From Alteromonas lipotrueae (GTDB lineage Bacteria > Pseudomonadota > Gammaproteobacteria > Enterobacterales > Alteromonadaceae): DNA of 64,000 nucleotides. The translations under genes were made by a program, and so were the position numbers. The number at the start of each line of letters is the position of its first letter. Within the stretch, counting starts at the first letter, position 1. The notes under the pieces are model-generated. The model was not told the DNA's origin. It did no database searches and worked only from the letters and a program-made list of their open reading frames with translations. Positions 58,967 through 64,000 of this stretch are shown one piece after another. The stretch lies in the NCBI RefSeq assembly GCF_019249215.1, contig NZ_JAESDI010000003.1:186001-250000 (forward strand). The letters run 5' to 3'.

Positions 58967-60436
58967 ATGCTACGAATCATCCAAGAAGCCCTGACGTTCG
59001 ACGATGTGTTGCTGGTTCCCGGCCACTCGACAGTTCTTCCACATACTGCCAAACTTCAAACTCGTCTAACTCGTGGTGTCACGTTAAATATCCCTATGGT
59101 ATCTGCGGCGATGGACACCGTCTCTGAAGCACGCCTAGCGATTGCACTTGCTCAAGAGGGCGGTATCGGCTTTATTCACAAAAATATGGAACCTGCGCAG
59201 CAGGCAAAGCATGTTCGTGAAGTCAAAAAGTACGAAAGTGGCGTGGTTTCAGACCCCGTTACGGTTGCTAAAGACGCCACTATCGGCGAAGTCATTACCC
59301 TTTCTAAGCGCCTAGGTTATTCTGGTTTTCCGGTAACCGATCATCAAAATAATTTAATTGGTATTGTTACTGGTCGTGATTTACGTTTCGAAAAACGTCT
59401 AGAACTGCCTATCAGTAATGTGATGACGGGCAAAGATGACTTAGTTACGGTAAAAGAAGGTGCAAGTTCAGATCAAGTACTCGATCTTATGCATGAACAC
59501 CGCATCGAAAAAATTCTTGTAGTAGACGATGCTTTCAAGCTTACCGGCCTTATTACGGTTAAAGATTTTCAAAAAGCCGAAAATAAACCGAATGCTTGTA
59601 AAGATTCATTAGGTCGATTACGGGTTGGTGCAGCCGTTAGCGTTGGGCCAGGTACTGATGAGCGCATTCAACTTTTAGTTGAAGCCGGTGTGGATGTTTT
59701 ACTTATCGACACTTCTCATGGTCACTCACAAGGCGTTATCGATCGCGTCAAGAAAGTGCGCAGTGATTATCCTGATGTCCAGATTATTGCAGGTAACGTA
59801 GCAACAGGTGATGGTGCAAAAGCACTGGCTGATGCAGGCGTTGATGCCGTTAAAGTAGGTATAGGCCCTGGTTCAATTTGTACTACCCGTATTGTTACCG
59901 GTTGTGGGGTACCACAAATTACTGCGGTATCTGATGCCGTAGACGCGCTTGCAGGTACCGACATTCCAGTGATTGCAGATGGCGGTATTCGTTTCTCTGG
60001 TGACATTGCGAAAGCGTTAGCTGCTGGTGCAAGTTGCGTAATGGTAGGCAGCATGTTAGCGGGCACAGAAGAAGCGCCAGGCGAAGTTGAGCTTTATCAA
60101 GGTCGCTACTTTAAATCTTACCGCGGTATGGGCTCACTAGGCGCAATGAACCAAAACCACGGTTCATCTGACCGTTACTTCCAAGAATCAAACAATGCGG
60201 AAAAGCTTGTTCCTGAAGGTATTGAAGGCCGCGTAGCCTATAAAGGGCCTATTGCGAACATCATCCATCAGCAAATGGGTGGGTTACGCTCAGCCATGGG
60301 GCTTACTGGCTGTGGCAGTATTGATGAACTTCGCACAAAAGCGCAGTTTGTTCGTGTTACATCGGCAGGTATGGGCGAGTCACACGTTCATGATGTTAGC
60401 ATTACTAAAGAAGCACCGAACTACCGTCTAGGCTAG
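58967..60436 (+). CDS. guaB: Inosine-5'-monophosphate dehydrogenase
   Basis: A 489-residue TIM-barrel enzyme with an inserted CBS pair (about 95-205). Catalytic Cys305 lies in [30 protein letters not shown] and [11 protein letters not shown] follow. It oxidises IMP to XMP, the committed step to GMP. guaA follows after 95 bp. Confidence 0.97.
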   Translation: MLRIIQEALTFDDVLLVPGHSTVLPHTAKLQTRLTRGVTLNIPMVSAAMDTVSEARLAIALAQEGGIGFIHKNMEPAQQAKHVREVKKYESGVVSDPVTVAKDATIGEVITLSKRLGYSGFPVTDHQNNLIGIVTGRDLRFEKRLELPISNVMTGKDDLVTVKEGASSDQVLDLMHEHRIEKILVVDDAFKLTGLITVKDFQKAENKPNACKDSLGRLRVGAAVSVGPGTDERIQLLVEAGVDVLLIDTSHGHSQGVIDRVKKVRSDYPDVQIIAGNVATGDGAKALADAGVDAVKVGIGPGSICTTRIVTGCGVPQITAVSDAVDALAGTDIPVIADGGIRFSGDIAKALAAGASCVMVGSMLAGTEEAPGEVELYQGRYFKSYRGMGSLGAMNQNHGSSDRYFQESNNAEKLVPEGIEGRVAYKGPIANIIHQQMGGLRSAMGLTGCGSIDELRTKAQFVRVTSAGMGESHVHDVSITKEAPNYRLG

Positions 60437-60531
60437 ATTCGCGACAAGATATAACCATATACAGCGCATCGTGAGGCGGGTATCTTTCCGCCTCATCGCC
60501 GCCTTCGTTCTATTATAAAACGGGTAAAAAC

Positions 60532-62109
60532 ATGACCACAAATATCCATGACCAACGCATTCTGATTTTAGATTTTGGTTCACAGTACACGCAGCTTATT
60601 GCGCGTCGCGTTCGTGAAATAGGCGTTTATTGTGAGCTTTGGGCTTGGGATGTGACCGAAGAGCAAATTCGAGAATTTAATCCACAAGGCATTATTTTAT
60701 CGGGCGGCCCTGAGTCAGTAACAGAAGAGAACTCTCCTCGCGCCCCTGAATACGTATTCGAAGCTGGTGTGCCTGTTTTTGGTATTTGTTACGGCATGCA
60801 AACCATGGCAGCCCAACTGGGTGGCGGTGTTTTAGGCTCTGACAAACGGGAATTTGGTTATGCGCAGGTAGAAGTTATTAAACCTACGTCTTTACTTAGT
60901 CATATTGAAGATAGCATTGGCGAGAATGGCAATGCGTTACTTGATGTATGGATGAGTCACGGCGATAAAGTTGCCTCTGTACCTGCTGGGTTCGAGACTA
61001 TTGCGCAAACAGCCTCTTGCCCGCACGCGGCTATGTATAACGAAGAAAAGCAGTTTTACGGTGTTCAGTTTCACCCTGAAGTGACCCACACTAAGCAAGG
61101 TATGCGTTTGTTAAGCCATTTCGTCATGGATGTGTGTAAATGCGAAAAGTTATGGACTGCCGATGCCATTATTGAAGATGCTATTGCGCGCATTCAACAA
61201 AAAGTTGGCGACGATCGCGTCATTCTAGGTTTGTCGGGGGGCGTCGATTCATCGGTTACTGCTATGCTGCTGCATCGTGCTATTGGTGAAAACCTCACCT
61301 GTGTGTTTGTAGACAATGGTTTGCTTCGTTTAAACGAAGCTGATCAAGTAATGGAGATGTTTGGTGACCATTTTGGTCTCAATATTATCCGTGTTGACGC
61401 TGAGGACCGTTTTTTAGGGCGTCTAAAGGATATTGAGGATCCAGAGCTTAAGCGTAAAGCGATTGGTAATGAATTTGTCCGAGTATTCGACGAAGAAGCT
61501 GGAAAGCTTGCCAATGCGAAATGGCTAGCTCAGGGCACTATCTACCCCGATGTTATTGAATCAGCTGGTTCCGCAACAGGTAAAGCCCACGTGATTAAGT
61601 CTCACCATAATGTTGGTGGCTTGCCAGAAGACATGGCGCTAGGTTTAGTTGAACCCTTGCGTGAGCTATTCAAAGATGAAGTACGTAAAATTGGTCTTGA
61701 ACTAGGTTTACCGTATGACATGCTCTACCGTCACCCATTCCCAGGACCTGGCTTAGGTGTACGCGTGCTTGGTGAAGTGAAAAAAGAGTATTGCGACTTA
61801 CTACGCCGTGCAGACGCTATTTTCATTGAAGAATTGTACAACGCTGATTTATACCAGAAAGTGAGTCAAGCCTTCACCGTTTTCTTGCCTGTACGCTCCG
61901 TGGGCGTAATGGGTGATGCCCGTAAATACGATTGGGTAGTATCACTACGCGCGGTAGAAACAATCGATTTTATGACGGCTCACTGGGCGCATTTACCTTA
62001 TGACTTCTTAGGTAAAGTTTCGAATCGTATTATTAACGAAATCGATGGTATTTCCCGCGTTGTTTATGACATTTCGGGTAAGCCGCCAGCTACAATTGAG
62101 TGGGAATAA
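60532..62109 (+). CDS. guaA: GMP synthase (glutamine-hydrolysing)
   Basis: A 525-residue protein. The class I glutamine amidotransferase domain has Cys86 in [16 protein letters not shown] and His/Glu in FHPEVTHT. The ATP-pyrophosphatase P-loop is [13 protein letters not shown], and the dimerisation domain ends in PPATIEWE. It aminates XMP to GMP. It forms the guaBA unit with guaB. Confidence 0.97.
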   Translation: MTTNIHDQRILILDFGSQYTQLIARRVREIGVYCELWAWDVTEEQIREFNPQGIILSGGPESVTEENSPRAPEYVFEAGVPVFGICYGMQTMAAQLGGGVLGSDKREFGYAQVEVIKPTSLLSHIEDSIGENGNALLDVWMSHGDKVASVPAGFETIAQTASCPHAAMYNEEKQFYGVQFHPEVTHTKQGMRLLSHFVMDVCKCEKLWTADAIIEDAIARIQQKVGDDRVILGLSGGVDSSVTAMLLHRAIGENLTCVFVDNGLLRLNEADQVMEMFGDHFGLNIIRVDAEDRFLGRLKDIEDPELKRKAIGNEFVRVFDEEAGKLANAKWLAQGTIYPDVIESAGSATGKAHVIKSHHNVGGLPEDMALGLVEPLRELFKDEVRKIGLELGLPYDMLYRHPFPGPGLGVRVLGEVKKEYCDLLRRADAIFIEELYNADLYQKVSQAFTVFLPVRSVGVMGDARKYDWVVSLRAVETIDFMTAHWAHLPYDFLGKVSNRIINEIDGISRVVYDISGKPPATIEWE

Positions 62110-62376
62110 AAAAGCAATAACCTCATTATTGTGCGCTTAAAGGCGTATCTAATGTGATTTACTTTAATTGCATTGAAAGCTTATGACGCTTTGCTAAGCT
62201 CAAAAGCGCACAATTTTTGAGGGTACTTCGAAAATACCAGTGTTAATTTTTCTTACGTTACGTGAAAATAAAGTATAACTATATAACCCCTCTAAATACG
62301 TCATCTCTATTACTGCAACGGTATAGATGTTAACTGAGCAGGGGGGATAACAGATACTTTCTAAAAGGACTTTATT

Positions 62377-64000
62377 TTGAAATATCGCTCCGAGATTGAC
62401 GGCTTAAGAGCATTGGCCGTACTACCTGTCATTCTGTTTCATGCCGGATTTAAATTCTTTGCTGGTGGTTTCGTCGGTGTCGATGTTTTCTTTGTTATCA
62501 GCGGTTATTTAATTACCTCTATTCTTATCGTGGAAATTGAGCGTGAAAAATTTAGCTTAGTGAATTTTTACGAACGGCGTGCTAGAAGAATATTACCCGC
62601 ACTGGTATTTGTCATAGTGGTATGTATGCCGATTGCATGGTCGACCATGACAGTTGACAGTTTTAAAGAGTTTTCTCATAGTATTGTTGCCGTGAGCCTT
62701 TTCGCATCTAATATTCTTTTTTGGCGAGAGAGCGGCTACTTTGAAGCCGCTGCTGAAGAGAAGCCTTTGCTTCACACGTGGAGTTTGGCGGTAGAAGAGC
62801 AGTATTACCTGATATTTCCTTTACTACTTATGTTTGCATGGCGACAAGGTTTTAAAAGAGAACAGCTTTTTTTGTTGATAGCATTTATTGCTACGATGAG
62901 TTTACTGGCATGCGAGTGGGGCTATCGAAACAGTCCAAGTGCAAATTTTTATCTCGCGCCATTTCGTGGTTGGGAACTGTTAGCTGGCTCTCTAGCTGCT
63001 TTTTTAGTGCAAAAGCATGGTGTGAGATCTAACAATGTCGCGGCCTCCATCGGCCTTTTAATGGTGCTTTACGCTACTTTCTTCTTCAACAGCTTTGTGC
63101 CATTTCCTAGTTTTTATACACTGGTACCCGTAGTTGGTGTGGTGTTAATCGTTTTATTTGCTGATACGCAAACTCTAGTTGGACGTTTGCTTAGCGTTAA
63201 GTTGTGCGTAGGCGTGGGCTTAATCAGCTATTCTGCCTACCTATGGCATCAACCTATCTTCGCCTTTACCAGAATACTTTCAGTGGAAGAGCCTTCCCAT
63301 GGTTTAATGTTATCCCTTAGTTTATTGACTATGTTGCTAGCCTATGGAAGTTGGAAGTATGTAGAAACACCTTTTAGATTCAAAGATAAGATAAGTCGTA
63401 AGTCAATATTCACGTACTCTTGCTTATCATTAATCGGTTTTATTGTAATTGGCGCTAGTAGTGCAATTTTTTCCACAAAACTAAACCCAGGTAATTTTAA
63501 TACGCTAAATAGCTTTCAAATTTCAGAGGCATCTCGAAGCAATACCGTATTAAGAGAAGAGTCTTGGCGTTTAGTACGTCAACATAACGAAAATGAGCTG
63601 TGGTTCGATTTAGAAAAAAACTATGAAAATGCATTGATTATAGGTAACTCTCACTCCAAAGATTTGTATAACGTACTGGTACATTCAAAATACAACGGCT
63701 CGATATTTTCTTTTGCACGTTATGGGAGTGAAATTAGTGAAATCTATAAGAATTTTTCTGAGCTTTCGGATGTTCCAAATTTTAAACATGCTGATACTAT
63801 AATTATAGCTTCTAGATATGACCTAGAGGATATAGCCGCCTTAAATCAGGTTATTGAAAAATTTATAGAAGCTGGGAAAGGCATTATTGTAGTCAACAAT
63901 ATCCACGAATTCCCTGAATACAGAACACGCAGTTGGACACTTGCAGACTTTGTTGCCTATGTAGTAAGAGATGATAAATCGTATGCCGGTGATGAGGTTC
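62377..64000 (+). CDS. Acyltransferase-3/SGNH O-acetyltransferase, truncated at the right edge
   Basis: The frame opens at TTG 62377 (RBS AAAAGGA) and stays open to base 64000, about 541 codons. The opening KYRSEIDGLRALAVLPVILFHAGFKFFAGGFVGVDVFFVISGYLI with His22 marks the acyltransferase-3 (OafA/YrhL) family; about ten TM helices follow. A soluble SGNH-like domain starts near residue 415 with IIGNSHSKDL (Ser425). Such proteins O-acetylate surface polysaccharides. It follows guaA after a 267-bp gap, with no promoter motif I can call. Confidence 0.88.
   Translation, partial: MKYRSEIDGLRALAVLPVILFHAGFKFFAGGFVGVDVFFVISGYLITSILIVEIEREKFSLVNFYERRARRILPALVFVIVVCMPIAWSTMTVDSFKEFSHSIVAVSLFASNILFWRESGYFEAAAEEKPLLHTWSLAVEEQYYLIFPLLLMFAWRQGFKREQLFLLIAFIATMSLLACEWGYRNSPSANFYLAPFRGWELLAGSLAAFLVQKHGVRSNNVAASIGLLMVLYATFFFNSFVPFPSFYTLVPVVGVVLIVLFADTQTLVGRLLSVKLCVGVGLISYSAYLWHQPIFAFTRILSVEEPSHGLMLSLSLLTMLLAYGSWKYVETPFRFKDKISRKSIFTYSCLSLIGFIVIGASSAIFSTKLNPGNFNTLNSFQISEASRSNTVLREESWRLVRQHNENELWFDLEKNYENALIIGNSHSKDLYNVLVHSKYNGSIFSFARYGSEISEIYKNFSELSDVPNFKHADTIIIASRYDLEDIAALNQVIEKFIEAGKGIIVVNNIHEFPEYRTRSWTLADFVAYVVRDDKSYAGDEV

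Overview
The window reads as a chromosomal segment of a marine gammaproteobacterium close to Alteromonas (Alteromonadaceae). The evidence is the conserved gammaproteobacterial order ndk / rlmN-pilF-rodZ-ispG-hisS-yfgM-bamB-der / xseA / guaB-guaA, the queA-tgt-yajC-secD-secF block, a large isocitrate lyase with malate synthase G, and a PEP-CTERM/exosortase locus. It is gene-dense and of moderate GC. I see no tRNA, rRNA, CRISPR array, insertion sequence or prophage. Two genes run off the edges: a glycosyltransferase at the left and an acyltransferase-3/SGNH protein at the right.

Region 1 (1-9 kb) is the flank of an extracellular polysaccharide/PEP-CTERM locus. On the minus strand lie a FeeM-type acyltransferase, a PEP-CTERM surface protein with a well-formed sigma-54 promoter, the TPR lipoprotein PrsT, and a tightly packed trio of a ThiF/E1-like protein, a serine-acetyltransferase-like protein and a family 2 glycosyltransferase. 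On the plus strand are a secreted trypsin-like protease and a UDP-glucuronate-4-epimerase-like enzyme. Region 2 (9-16 kb) holds a patatin-like phospholipase and the glyoxylate shunt (malate synthase G and isocitrate lyase) around a LysR regulator. Region 3 (16-20.7 kb) holds cheV, an alkaline phosphatase lipoprotein, glutaminase, a VC0807-like membrane protein and a rhomboid protease.

Region 4 (20.8-26.5 kb) is a minus-strand operon equivalent to E. coli yjfIJKLMC (DUF2170, PspA/IM30, DUF2491, DUF350, DUF1190, glutathionylspermidine-synthase-like) with a two-TM potassium-channel/RCK gene inserted. It diverges from an orphan DUF6471-like gene. Just beyond, a minus-strand terminator with no gene upstream marks a candidate small RNA. 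Region 5 (26.8-37.5 kb) has queA-tgt-yajC-secDF, a LytTR membrane regulator divergent from an OpgC-like acyltransferase, suhB, trmJ and cysE.

Region 6 (37.6-45.7 kb) is a hybrid Fe-S assembly operon, iscR-iscS-sufB-sufC-sufD-sufS-sufA-sufT-sufE. Two tandem IscR-type sites lie before iscR, and a third is built into an internal sufB promoter. Region 7 (45.9-64 kb) is housekeeping: ndk, rlmN, a pilF with a C-terminal LysM domain, rodZ, ispG, hisS, yfgM, bamB, der, an unrecognised exported protein co-directional with xseA, then guaB, guaA and the partial acyltransferase. Several 5' leaders here (rlmN, hisS, der, sufB) contain hairpins or terminators that the genes themselves do not explain.

All motifs were read by eye. 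No alignment, database search or folding program was run, and family names rest on recognition of characteristic motifs and gene context.
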